A DNA stretch of 64,000 nt from Cristatella mucedo (Eukaryota > Bryozoa > Phylactolaemata > Cristatellidae): assembly GCA_009760855.2 (NCBI GenBank), contig WPIO01000023.1:1967001-2031000 (forward strand), read 5' to 3'. This document shows, in pieces, positions 34,901-47,900 of this stretch. Below the pieces are notes generated by a model, which was not told where the DNA came from, made no database searches, and saw only the letters and a program-made list of their open reading frames with translations. A program made the translations under genes and the position numbers. Numbering within the stretch: the stretch's first letter is position 1; every line of letters starts with the position of its first letter.

Positions 34901-37900
34901 TTATGCATGCGGCAATCTATTTCTGGTTTTATGTTCTTATGGACTCATTTTGCAACCCATTTCCTTGGTAGCCGTTTTCGCGGACAATGTGTTTCGTTTT
35001 ACGGCATCGAGAAATGTCAAATGCAGCCCTTGCATGGGCGGGCTGGAGCAAAATGTTGCATGAAACTCTTGAAATTGTGACCGTGTAAACGGTAAGCTTT
35101 ACGGCTCGCAGGCTGGATTGATCGTAGACTGGCTGGTAGTCATCAAAGCAGGCTGAAAAGCACTTGGCTGTTTATGTGTGGGCCAGGCTGTCTTCTGCTG
35201 CCGTTTGCAGAGCAGTCAGCCCACGAGTAGGAAAGCGTTGTGATGGCGTCCCCCGCGGCAAGCTCTTCGGCAAGCAGCTCGCTCACCGTGCCGCTGTGCT
35301 CATCGGGTGACTTTTTCTAATCGATGCTGTCCTCTCTTAGGCTGGATTTATGCTATGTTCCTCGGTGACGACATGTTAGCCTTCCACGGCAGCTTCCTGC
35401 ACAGCTTTGCAGTCACCATGCAGCACCGCGTGTGGGACATGGAGTGCAGAGCGCGGGTAAGCTGTCAGCAGCGTGCATTGTCACCGACAGCAAGATGGCC
35501 ACCGATGTAGCTTGCTACCGATGCTGCTCCCTCCCCCTCCTCCCCCTCCTCCCTCCCCCTCCTCCCTCCCCCTCCTCCCTCCCCCTCCTCCCTCCCCCTC
35601 CTCCCTCCCCCTCCTCCCTCCTCCCTCTCCTCCCCCTCCCCCGTCGCTGCAGCTGGCTTGGTGCCGTTGGCAGCTACCCTCCAAGTGCTGCCTCTTCATC
35701 CTGCAGGTTGTGCCTCCGAGATATCCGTTTTTCGAGCAAACCCATTGGTACGTGCTGGAGCGCTACGTGCACCTGCTTACCGGACAGACTTACTTGTCAG
35801 CCAACACTGATGACGAGGAGAACAGCAAGGCAAAGGTACGGTGCAGCCTGTCCCGTGGCACGTGGGCAGGCAGCCGTGGCTGGTGCGAGGGACAGTGCAA
35901 GCGCCCCTCTCACGAACGGCTCCCAGTAAACTGTGGGCAGTGAAGCCTGCATGTTGCCGAGCTGGTTTGGTCCAGCGGTTAAGGTGCTCGCCCCCCGACC
36001 AAGGTCTGGCTGAGGTCGTGGGCTCGAGCCCCGAGGCATTTGTGAAGCTTCTGAATCTAGATCAAGTTCTCTTAGGGCACTATACAAATGAATTATATAT
36101 ACATGTGACCAGGCACTTTACAACTCACTGCAAGACAAGCAATAACAAAATATTTTTACATGCACAGTATCATATTTAGACAAGCCTGCAGTTATATGTT
36201 ATATATACAATATATATGTACACAATGCCAGCTGCGCGGGCACCACCTGGTCGGTCGTACGTTCAAGGCCTGGTCGTTCGTACGTGCACTGCCAATGCTG
36301 CTGTGACATTTAGTGCTTTTAAATTATCTTTCTTCATAGATTTCTGGCCATTACTTTGACTTCTAGTTAAAAATTGCCAAAGATCCGGTTGGTTGGGTTT
36401 TAGAGGGTCCAACCTTTGCAGCAAATGTAAAGCGCCTAGAAAGAGATTGAGTTCTCTGAGGGCGCTTTATCAAGTGTATTATCATTATTATTGTAAACAT
36501 TAGCCCCCTCCCTCCAAGTGGTCCTTATCACCCACCTGTCGCCATATCATCGAGGCGTGAAGTAACCATCGAAGGGTCGCAGCCCGGAGGAAAGGTGCTT
36601 GCTTGAGCTTCGCAAATCGCAGGTCGCTGGCTCGAGTAGTCCTGCAGCTGGCTGAGTTCTTGGTTGCCCACTGCGAGTGGAGGGCTTTTGTAGACTAGTT
36701 TTTATAACAGATTCCCTTTTTACTTGCATACATGCATGCAGAGCAGCTCTTGCCGACACCCAGTGCCTCCGCTGTCGGAGCATGTCGCTGGACCAGCCAT
36801 TGGCTGACCATGCTCGCGTGTCAGGCCGGCAAGGCTGCGCGTGCCACTTCGTCGGCAGCTCGCGTGCGCATGCAGCCCGCCTTTTTCGCGTGCCTTACGA
36901 TAGATGTGGGCGTGCTAGCGGAGCTTGTTTATTGTTTACTTTGCAGGTCCCTAAGCTGTCGTCTTCTCGAAGTGCTGGTAAGATCTGGTCGGCTCACCTG
37001 GCTGCATTGCGTGCAGGATGCAGGCCTTAGTGTGTGCCCTGGCGAGCGCCGCTCGAGGTTGTAGAGATAGCAGTAGCGATGGGTGGCAGTGCAATAGCGA
37101 CTGCTACGACTGTACGACGCCTGCAAGTGCTGCTCACACAGCCGCGCTGGCAGCAGTTTGCCACCGAGCGATCGTGTCCTGCTGTGTAGTGTGATCGCTC
37201 ACGTGACTCGTACGCAAGACGCCGGCCGATGATGGTTGAGCGCTGGCTCGTTGGAGCTTCTAGTGGGTTCCGAATCGTCGACAGGCGAGACGCAGCAGCG
37301 TGTGCTTAGCTTGCTTACATGTGCATGATTTAGTGAATGCGACTAAACAGGGAAGGGTCCCGATAAGCGATGACACCGAATGTCTTCTTGTGTACTTTTG
37401 CAGGCGTGTCTAAACATGATACTGTGCATGTCAAAATATTTTGCTATTGCTTGTCTTGCAGTGAGTTTTAGGTTGTTTTTTAAGCTGTTACACACCTAGC
37501 TATCGTCGTCAGTGTTGTAGCTATGCTTCAACCTTCTGTTCGAATGTGAACGTCTCAGTGCTGTACAGTGTCTGAGCAGACTGTAGCAGCCGAAAAATGT
37601 GCATCAAATCAAATGTCAATCAAATCCTTACAGTTGCCTGTGCCGTGTTCTCACTTTGCTTTATGCTGCTCCCGCTGCATTGACTGGATTATGCCTCTGC
37701 CGATCGTTCGCTGCTAGGCATGCTTTGCGAGTATCACTTGGAGGACTTGGAGCGCAAAGCTCTGGGTGACCTGCTTCGGTGGCTGCAGTCGGGTCGGCGC
37801 AGCGACGCCGCACCGGCACTGCTGATCAATTTTAAGGGCTTGCTGCAGGCTGCACAGGTGAGACAGCTGCTTCTGTCGCGGCAAGCGGAAGCGAGGCTTG

Positions 37901-40900
37901 CCTGAAAACGCTGCCCTCTTCTTGTTGACGGAATCGTCTGCCAAGCGCTTGCCTCGGCGTAACGATGCCGGCTATTCCCTCTCTCTCTCTCCCCTCGCGT
38001 CCATACAGGGTCTGTTGTCCAAGCTTGACAAAGAAGATACTCGGGCAGGCTCGGCTGCAGCGGCCGGCTTGAGTGGCCACGTGGAGAGGAAAGCATTTAT
38101 GCTGCGCTGGCCCGAGGACGAGGAGGTACTATAGTGTGTACCGTCGTGTGCCTGCGTGCGGCGGAGGCGGTTCCTGGTCGCGCTTTCTCATATAAAAAAT
38201 AAATAGCATCGTGCCACCAACGTTGCACGGTATGCAGGAGGAGTGCAGCCCTTCTCACCAGCAGCGTACGGGTTATTCTTGCAGCGTCTCGGTCAAAACC
38301 CGGGGCAACTGACCCGTGAAATGCGAACGTGCTGTTCATTGTGCACTTGCGAGTCGGTCGACCTGGCCGTGTTTGTGTGTGCGTGCGTGTGCAAGTGGCG
38401 CGGAGCCGTCCTTGTACATTTCAAATAAAACCAGAAGCCAGAAGGGTCAGTTGTCACTAGACACATTGACTGCTGGCACTCCGGTCCCATCAACTGCGGA
38501 CCCGACCACTGCAGCCACAGCGCTCATGGCCTTCGCCTGGGCTGCTGTGACCTTCTCACACCCAAGGTGACTCATTCGGAATGGACGGTTAGTCGTGCTA
38601 GTCGGGTTCGTGCAGCGTGCACTTATCGAGACGGCTACGATCGTGATCGATGCATTGTCGATGCTGCTGATGCTATGTCGACGTTTTCAGGCTACCGTTT
38701 GCCGTGCTGCAGTTTCTAGTAATGTGAGCATACCAGCACCTGTACTGTCCAGTAGCTATGGACAGTGCTTGCTAGTGCGTGTGATTGTGTGCACGCGTGC
38801 TGACACACTCGTGTGCTCACACAGTCGTGTTGCGGTGTTGGGAGTTATCAGCTCTGTCACAGATCAAGCACCAGGGTCTGCAGGCTCTTTAGAGTGGCCC
38901 AGTTGGTCTGGTCCTGCGGTTCAGGTGCTCGCCCCGGGAACCGAGGTCTGGCCGCGAGGTCATGGGCTCAAGAGCCCCTCCCCCCCCCCGAGGCACATGC
39001 AAAGTGCCTGAACGGAGAATAAGTTCTCCAAGGGCGCTTCATGCAAATGAATTATATTCATTATATTTATATTTTATGAATTATACTTGTTATTTTCATG
39101 TAAGCGCCGGGGTCGGTCTGTAGGCGAGGCCTTCGTGACGTTGTGCATGCGACCCTGGTCTTGCCGGTAGCAGCCAGGGCGCTGCAGCATCGAGCAGCAG
39201 CTAGATCTCGGCCTCAAGTGCGACATAAAGCATGCTGGGCCTTAAGCCCCTCCCCCATATCCCTCTTCAGCAGCCAGTCTTCCGGTGGCCTGACTGCATC
39301 CACCTCCATCGGCTCGGCTGAGCAGAGGAGACAGAGCGCCTTCAGAGCAGCACATGTGACGAGCCTGCAGCGACGACCGCTTGAATGGAAGAAGCTGTAG
39401 AAAAGCAGCGTGTCATCTGTCGTCTGCCACTGAGCTAAGGCCACGGCGTTCGAGGAGCACTCCTGCGCCTCGGTCGTTTCGATAGCGAGGGTGCAAGCCG
39501 GAGGTTTTCAATGGGGAGGCGCCGGTCGTTGCTCGAAATTAAACCTCTCGGCCAGCTCGCGTCTCCTCCCGTGACCACGTGGACTTGCTCGGATGCACCT
39601 CTGCAGGATTTCTAGCCTAGGCGGTTTTCGTTCAAGCACAGCGCAGCAAGGCTTTAAGTGGTCCAGGTCCACAATTCTCTGGTGCATCCTTGGAAGTCGG
39701 GGTATCCCCTCGAACGTGACCTCGGTCGAGTACTTTCTCATGCCCCAACCTCTGCCCGAGCGGCCCTGAGCTGGAACCCCACTCCGGATAAGCGTTGCTA
39801 TGAACCGGAGATAACCCCTTGGCTAGATACGTCCTTGAGAGACCCCTCCATATGCCCAATCCTATGAAGGGAGATAACTCCTTGGACTAGATACGTCCTC
39901 GGCTACTGGATTTCAAAGCTGCATGGTTCTAGAGAGACTCCGGTCCTCTCTCCAGAGATATGATGCAAATTCTATCAGCAGAGAATCGGCAGCCTTTGCA
40001 ATTCGAACGAGCAAAGCGCCGGAAGAATGGCGCGCCCTCACACCTCTATGGTTACAGGCGGCACATTCTTGTTTATTGTCAGGACCTTGTATTTGGGCGG
40101 TATGGTAGCAGCCTCATAAGGCGTTTTTGAGCCGACCCTCCCCCTAGCATTCGCTATCTTTCGGGTAACCTTCTTTCTAATGAGTCCCAGGCTACTGCGG
40201 AGACGCCACCAGAGTCCTTGCCTACATCGGAGGGACCCCCCCACTCCCGACCTTTGAGCGAATAGCGCATTCTGTGGACTCCGCGGCAGGTGTCTTTTGT
40301 TACCGAATTTATCAGTAGATACTGGTTCGAACTGATGTGGAGTCGTAGGCCGTGATCGGCATTGGTTCGATCCAGGATCATGACGGTGCGCACAGTGGAC
40401 TGCGCCTCAGACTATCGCTCGTTGGCCCTGCACTGCTAGGGCGCCAGGGAAGGACACCTGCCAAGCTGGCGAAATTGTCTTCAGAGCGTGGGCTAACCGC
40501 TCGCTTGCCCGCTATCCACACAGGTCTGTCCAACCTAGCTAATGGTCGCGTCTGGTGCCGCCTGAATGGGCGTTCTCCTCTTGCGTTCTTTCATTCTAGT
40601 TCACTCCAAGTGGCTTCATTTGCGTCTCTGGTCCCTATGACTTTTGGTATCGTCGCACGTGTACCGGAGCTCGCCCCTATAGGTTACCAAGTTCTCTTTT
40701 CCTTACCTAGTGGCTATTTTTCCACGTCTCACGTCTGGCAGACCACACCACTAGGCCATGCTTTTTTCCACAGGATGCAGCATTTTGCAGAATTCTAGCA
40801 GAGTACGGCCGTGTTATTCTTGTTCTTGAATATCGCCATCCATGCTGCTGCGCTGCTCGCGCTAGCACTTGTCTGCTTGCGCTAGCACTTGCCCGTCATG

Positions 40901-41473
40901 AGACACTGACTGAGGTTCTCCCGACTTCTTCGCCATCTCAGGAATTTTTTTCTTGCAAACCGCTTTACCCAGTGGCACCTTCGTTAATTTACGGCCGGCC
41001 TTCGGAGTCGTTCGGTGAAACCAATCTCTATCCTTACACTGGAGGCATTGCCCTTGCGCAGCCTCTTTCTTGCGTTCTTGAACCAGCTTGAAACGGTCGC
41101 TTGAGTTTCTTGTTGCATCCTTTCGAGGTTTGTCTACATTCACAGCATGCCTTTGCATCCTTTATGGCTGTCATTACCCTCGTAGAACCATGTTTTTTCA
41201 GTAGAGTTAGCTGAGTCCTAGGCAAACCTCCACAGGTTTTTCAAGTCTTGACCAAAGCCTCGAGTTTCTGCTTAGTTTAGGCTCATCGCAGCGCTGGTTT
41301 TTGGCCATAGATAGTGCTCTTGGCCGTCACTGTGATCAGTGCTACGCTGGGCATAGCGCCGCATTTTCGACGAGTCGTGCGCTACCTGTGCCTGCTACTT
41401 GAAAAAAGATTTGAGCTAGTTTGCAGCTCGTCTCTTGTTCCACGCCAAAGGTAGGGATATACACACACGCGCG

Positions 41474-41518
<45 letters not shown>

Positions 41519-44500
41519 TATACGTATACATAAGAAAACTTACTCTCGATCTAGCGCTTTACATTTCCCGCAGTGCTCGACCCACAACTTTGGTCGTTGA
41601 AGGCGAGCTTCCTCCTCCTCCCCCAATAGCATGCCGGTGTGCATTTACCCTGGACCCGGTAGCCGACCGGCATCGATTTCGGCTTGGGCAGCAAGTGGCA
41701 GCTCGGCTGACTTTAAATGTCCGCGTTTTGCCCTCGTGCAGATAAGCCAACAGCTGACAGCATATGCAGCCAGCATGCCGCCTTGAACTCTCGCTGCTCG
41801 CTCGCTTGCTCTTCCTGGCGCAGTGCAGCTGGATTTTCTCTGAGCTCTTTGCATTTTGGCAGGATGAGGAGACGCTCAATTATTTCAAAAATCAGGAAGC
41901 TTCGGGAAGCAGCTCCACATCGCAGGCGGCTCCCCTTAGCGGCTGGAAAAACGGCGCCAGCCCGCAAGTCCTGGTTAGCGGCTCTCCGCTGGGCGTGCTG
42001 GCCGATGCCGCGCACGTAAGGCAGAAGGTCAGCCAAGGTAGCGACTTCATCGGGCGCTACGCCTGCGTCTCCGGCTCGGCCAATTCGTCGCCGCCGTCGG
42101 TAAGCCCGCTGACGCGCGGACTACTTTTTCTTTCGAGCGGCTCCCGCCGCCGGCGCTCGCTTGCAGCTGTCGCATACACGGGCTGGCGCGCTCTCCGTGC
42201 AGGTCGGTGCCAAGGTGGCCGGCACTGGCGGCTGGGGCAGCTTGCTTAGGAAGAATGGCTGCGGCCAATGCGAAGCCTGCCGGAGCGATAACTGCGGCGT
42301 TTGCGTGTACTGCAAAGACATGCCCAAGTTTGGCGGCTGCGGAAAAATGAAGCAGGCCTGCGTGAACCGGCGCTGCACTGTCGTAAGCGGGCTGCCAGCA
42401 CACCGGAGCGCTGCACTGCCGCCAGCTCGCTGCCGTGCCCCGTATTTTTCCGAGCGGCCTCACTACCGTAGCTGACTGATATCTCGGCAAACCCTGAGAC
42501 GTGACGACGTCCGAAAACAGGCTGAACCTTTTTCTTGAATGCACACCTTTCTCTTTTTCGATGCAGCATTTGCTCATTCTGATAAAATTGTACTCGTGTG
42601 TGCTGGTGACAGTCAAGTGTGCTGGTTAGCCATCATTAAACCAGACAACACGCTTCTTTTTCAGCATGAGCAGAGTGCCTAGAAAGATATTTTGTTCTCT
42701 TAGGGCACCAGTTGAATACTTTTGTATTATTGTGAATATGCTAGTTATTATTGGCCTGCTGCTATGGTAACTGCCCGAATCTCATTCTTTTCTGGGCTAG
42801 GTGCTCGAGACAATTTATATTTCTTGATTGCTTTGCTTTGCCTGTTTGTGGCTAGATATAATTTCCAAATCAATGGCCCTCTCTCTAGTTTCAATTTTCT
42901 ACACGTGCATGTGTCGGTTGGCCTTCAACTCTCACTCTTCATTAGTCAACCTCAAACAACTGAGGCTGATTGGTGGCTCTCTCGTCATACGGCCTCCTGC
43001 CATTGCATTTTGGTCATTTCCTGTTCACATTGTCACTCGGTTGGGCTGATTGATTCAGTTTCCGGATTCGCGGTGCATCATCAAGTTGTCGTGGACGGTT
43101 CGTTGCCGCTGGACTGCATATCATTTGTGATTGTTTCTTAAGACCTTTTCCGCATGTGCCTGTCACTGCAAAGCCAGCCATTTTTCTCACCGGTCACTAT
43201 TGTATAGCTGGCACTGAGCAGAAGCGAGACCAGCCTCAAAGATGTCAAAGAGCGAGGCGGCGGTAATCCGGCGAGTCTTCTCGAAGAGGAGAATGCCGTG
43301 AAGGTGAGCGGTTGAGATAGGCAGCGCTATCACTCCAACCTGTTGCTCTAGTTGCTGCCGCCTGCTCTCTTTGCCTCGCAGTGCCGCAGAGTGCAGCAGC
43401 ACTCGCAGTGCCGCTCCCAGTGACACTGCAGCAGCAGCAGCAGCTCGTCACTGCAGCCTCGTGCTGCACTGTTCGGCACCTTCGAACTACACACAGCGCT
43501 CTACTGCGCTCTCTACGTAACTCCTGCGCGCACTTCGCGCGTGCACTGCCCAGCATGTTTGCACTACGCAGCACTCTGTGCAGCTCCGCTCACTTAGCTG
43601 CACATGCATCTCGTGGATATTTTGTGGCCGCCGAACGAATAGGAGAAACAGGGCAATCGAGGAAACAGCGAAACAGGGCAAGGAAGTAATTGTGAGTGGG
43701 AGGGGGGTTCAGTACTGCCGTCCTGGTGCCCACTCGGTAGCGGTGACACTTCTATGTGTACGTGTGTGCTCAAAAATCCGAGGTATGGACATGACTTCAC
43801 GGCATGATATATGTGAAACCATTGCCCATAAATAATAGGTTGTAGGAGAGTCACGCTTTGTGAGCCACAAAGTCGCATTACTTTTGTGGGCTGCCAAGTT
43901 GCATAAATCTATGCGACGTGTCCTAGGTGAGCTCGACCAACTGCGACCTCAATGATGAGATCAGCAGCAGCAGTGGCTCCCGCGTCCCGGAGAACCAAGT
44001 CCAGAAGTTGACCTTCGGCGAGGATGGCAGAAGTGATGAGCCCAAGTCGCCAGACGAACTGCACAATGGCATGAGCAAGCGCCCCGGCAGGCAGGCCAGC
44101 AAAGGACACCACTTGCATTGCCAGTGCTGCTCAACGAGCAGCACTACTGGCAACGGTGGCGTCAGCGGCACCTCCACCAGTGCGGCCGACTTGCCTGGCA
44201 AAGGCGCTTCTGCAGACGCTGGTCAAAAGGTATATTCCGGACAGAATGCTCACGCCTCGTGTCGGCAGTCTGCCAAGCGGGGCTGCGCTGCTGCTCCGCT
44301 CTCCCTGCTCAGCTCTCCCTGCTCAGCTGAGCGCTTTCACTGCTCAGCCTGAGATCTCGTGCCTCCCGGTGTGTGGCGATCGCTGGCTGCATTCGGGGCT
44401 GCCGCACCTACCACTGACTGACCGTCGGTGCCGTGCCTGCAGGTAATGCTCGTGACTAACTGCGGCGAGTGCACCCCGGGCAAAGACAAGAGGCAATGCG

Positions 44501-44828
44501 GCAGCCACGTGAAAATGAAAAAGGCCTGGCTTAAGCGACAAGACAGTTCTGTATGTATAGCGGCGGAGCGTTCTCAGTAGTCCGACACACTCTTGTCCCT
44601 CACGGTGCTGGTGCACTGCGCACCGGCACCATCTGGTGTACCGGCACCATGCCTCTGTGCCGGTGAGCACCAGAAGCGATCCAGGATCGTTCTGGTGCCG
44701 AAGGATCGTTCTGGTGCTCACCGGCAGCTCAATTCTTAGCTAGCGTAGGTGACTTGTTGGTCATCTTGTCGTTCTCGTGCCTGTGCCATTGTGCAAGTCT
44801 GTGTGTTTTCACGTGTGTCTGTGCGTGC

Positions 44829-44909
<81 letters not shown>

Positions 44910-47900
44910 TACGAGCTGAGATTTTGACGTAGAGTTAGAGAGGCGTGTGCAGCCAAACAGAGTGGAGGGGCAGGCATGCTAAAAGCGATGGGAGCTTGCA
45001 CCTGGGAAGACTGGCAGTGATGGCTGGGCTACCTTGGTGTGTGCTGCATGGTTTCCATGTTTGAACCCTTATTGCAGACTTGACATAGATAGACACCGAT
45101 CACTCTGGCACCAGGCTTGCCTGCGAGCCGGTGCAGCGCCTGCTTGAACTCCTGCTGGCGGCCACGCCCCGGACTTTCTCTGCCAGTGCCGGCGTTGAAT
45201 GACATTTCAGGTAGTTGCTGAATGCTCGACGGCCAGTTCATCCAGTCTCGAAGATGCAGCGATTGCGTCGATTGCGACAGGAGCGGCAAGTACCGTGTCA
45301 GCTTCTACCGATGGCGTCGAGCCAACAGTGGAACCTTCTATGAAGGTCGACGTGAAAAGTGTGCCCGGTGCCGTACGCCCTCTCGAGACGGCTGGCTGCG
45401 AGCCCGCTTCGAGCACTTCCAACTCGAGCACTGCAGACAAGTCAGCAGAAGTGTCAGGACCCAAAACTGCCTCAGTTGGCGAGAGACTTAAGAACCAGCG
45501 AATGGTATGCGCCGATGATGCACGTGAACGCTTGCTGACTTGGCCGTGTCGCGATCGCCGCGTCATTCTCGCATTCTTTTTCAAAGTTCCTTTTTGTTGT
45601 TCTGGCCGAGCTGATCTGTCGCTTGGCTGCTTCTGCTACTTTCTGCCGTTGCCTTTGCTCTTTGTCGCTGTATCCGGTCTCATCTGCTGCTGTTGCTGCT
45701 GTCTTTTTGCACCATGTTTGTTGCTCGGCTTGTTTTGCTACTTACTAGAATTTGCTTACTGCTTCAAATGTTATGTTTTCGGCTCCTCCCAGCCCCTTGT
45801 TGTGTTTGCTGCAAGCATAATGTGCTAATGCACCAAATTGTTGGCAGGTTTCAGGGCGCTGCATGAAGTGTGACGGCTGCATGGGAAAAGCCTACTGCCG
45901 TATCTGTATAGCCTGTAAGGACATGAGGTGCTTCGGGGGATCAGGGAAAATGAAAAAGTCGTGCTTGCGTCTTCGCTGTCTAGCTCTGGTAAGCATTTGA
46001 ATTTGCATTCAGTCTGGTTGATCTGTGCATCTGTAGTCACTTGCTTGTATTCATTGCTGAGTCTCACTTAATTTATTCTTGCCAAGTCTTATTCGTGCGG
46101 TTGCTGCCCCCCCCCCAATCTGATGTCCTGGTGCAATGTATGCACCGAGGTCCGTTTCGGACCATCGAGGTGCCAGCATTGCACTTGGAGGGCTCCAAGC
46201 AGTGGAACACACACACGCGTGTCAACCAAGGAAAGTAACTGGGCATTTCTGAGAGGGTGACGTTAGTTAATTTTGTGGGCAAACGAGCAGTGTCCAAGCT
46301 GTGGATGAGCTCTTCCAGAAATTGCTAGCAAAGATACTGCCTAATCGGCGGCGGGGAGGTGGGTCCTTGGTTGGGTAAGTCAGACGGAGACTCCCCCCCC
46401 CTTTTTTGAGCTCTCGAAGTAAATGACGAGTCCGGCGATCGGTGCTAGCCTCCTTCGTGTTTTCGGCCTGGTTTAGCCTTGGTTGATTTTTGTTTTCGGC
46501 TCAAGTGCCCCTGCCACTCATCAGACTCTACATACTGGCGAAGTGGTCAGTGAGTATCCAGAGTATGTGAGTGCGAGCGAGCCGAGCTGAGAGCAAAGAA
46601 TCGGCGAGAATCCGTGGAGATCGTCGCTCTATCGGGGTCCCTCTTTTCTTTTCGTAATCAGTGATAACCCACGTGATCACTCATCTCTTTGCTGGTGCTG
46701 CTGCGTTCCTTGAAGCTCGACACACGTCGTCATTCGTGGGTTTCTTAGTAATCGTTGGGCACTCGCGTGGCAAGACACAAAGCTTGTCTGAGCTTGACTA
46801 GGCACAAAAAACGCATCCATATCAGCCGAGCAGACAATCGAACCATCACACTTTCGATCGTGGCAACGACGCGACGCTCGTCAATGCGCGATCGCTGTCA
46901 CTTGGCAGCGTCCAAGGCTGGTCGGCAGGCCTGGTCGCCACTGCAGTAGCTGCTGCATGCTGCCGTCCCTGCTTGCAGGAACTCCCCCGTAAGCTAGCAG
47001 CCGTGCCACGCTTTATTTAGGTTTCGTCCAGCGACGACTCGGGCGTGGCTACGTCCTCCTCCGCATCGTCGTCGTCTTCTTCGGACCAAGGTGTCCCTAG
47101 CAAAGGAGGGGCCACCACTAAGCCGTCAGTTCTCGCCCTGCTGCCACCTCGGGAATCTTCTGCTGGACCCCTTGGCAATAGTGATGGTCAGGGGGCGCCT
47201 AAGAAGCGAAAACTGTCTTCGCCAGTGTCTCCTCGGGAAAAGGGTGGACCCTGTCGCACCGGCAAAGGCCCGGCATGCAGACAGAAGTGCTGCGCTGCTG
47301 CATGGAGCGTGAGCAAGAGAAAAGTAAGCGGCACTTCTCGCAAGCCGCACGGGTGGCCTCCTTACCCCCCCCCCCCAATGCTCGCGTGCTGCAATGCCCA
47401 CATCGGCATCGACGGTCCGCAGCCGGCGCCGGAGGCTCTCTCTCTCTCTCTCTCACGTGCCTGTGCGCCGATCGTTGCAGGCAGCCGTCGAGCGCTGTCG
47501 AATGTGTGAAGGCTGCAGGAGAACCAACTGTGGCAAATGCGCCTACTGTGCCGACATGAAGCAGTTCGGTGGGCCGGGCAGAATGAGAAAGGCCTGCATT
47601 CAGAGGCGCTGCATTATGGTACGGCTGCCTGTTTGTCATCCGCTTAGCTTTCTCTCTTCTCTGTCTGTACGTCTGTCTGTTTCTCTCTCCATCCGTCTGT
47701 CTCTCCGTCTGTCCGTCTGTCTGTCCGTCCATCTGTCTGTCTGTCTGTCTGTCCATCTGTCCGTCCGTCCGTCCGTCTCTCTTTCTGTTTCTCATCTGCT
47801 GCTGGCCTGCTGAGGCTGTGCTTGCCCTCGCTTCTTCGAGTTCACTCGAGAATGCGTTGGCGCTATTGCTTGCAGCACATAGAAGCCGCCACTGCTGCAC

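Larger units (their letters stand above)
30658..41862 (+). other. Introns 5-12 (content)
   Basis: These introns hold a LINE fragment (32,040-32,525), an inverted G-run structure (32,745-33,345), a hairpin (33,982-34,038), one copy of a dispersed inverted repeat (34,722-35,050), three SINE-A copies, a LINE tail and an (AC)n tract. The longest, intron 12 (38,126-41,862), contains about 1.7 kb (39,100-40,800) of non-repetitive-looking sequence with no recognised coding function. It also carries a diverged 66-bp direct duplication around 39,793-39,901. Confidence 0.5.

Noticed and set aside
31476-35456. Interpreting the whole locus as a processed or decayed KDM2 pseudogene
   Set aside because: Introns are retained and about 5 kb of coding sequence stays in frame. 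The splice sites fit, while the non-catalytic JmjC residues and all zinc cysteines of four fingers are conserved.
35981-36030. True tRNA genes at SINE-A and SINE-B heads
   Set aside because: A and B boxes are present but no complete cloverleaf could be drawn, and the heads are attached to SINE bodies and tails repeated across the window.
40862-41225. Minus-strand Lys-rich ORFs with paired cysteines inside intron 12
   Set aside because: Two short overlapping frames with no recognisable domain; possibly an old transposon piece, but nothing supports a gene.
45222-45491. Alternative frame in exon 18 with Cys pairs ([14 protein letters not shown])
   Set aside because: It resembles a CXXC start by chance. 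It lacks the second triad and FGG, and the phase-0 frame joins exons 17 and 19 correctly.
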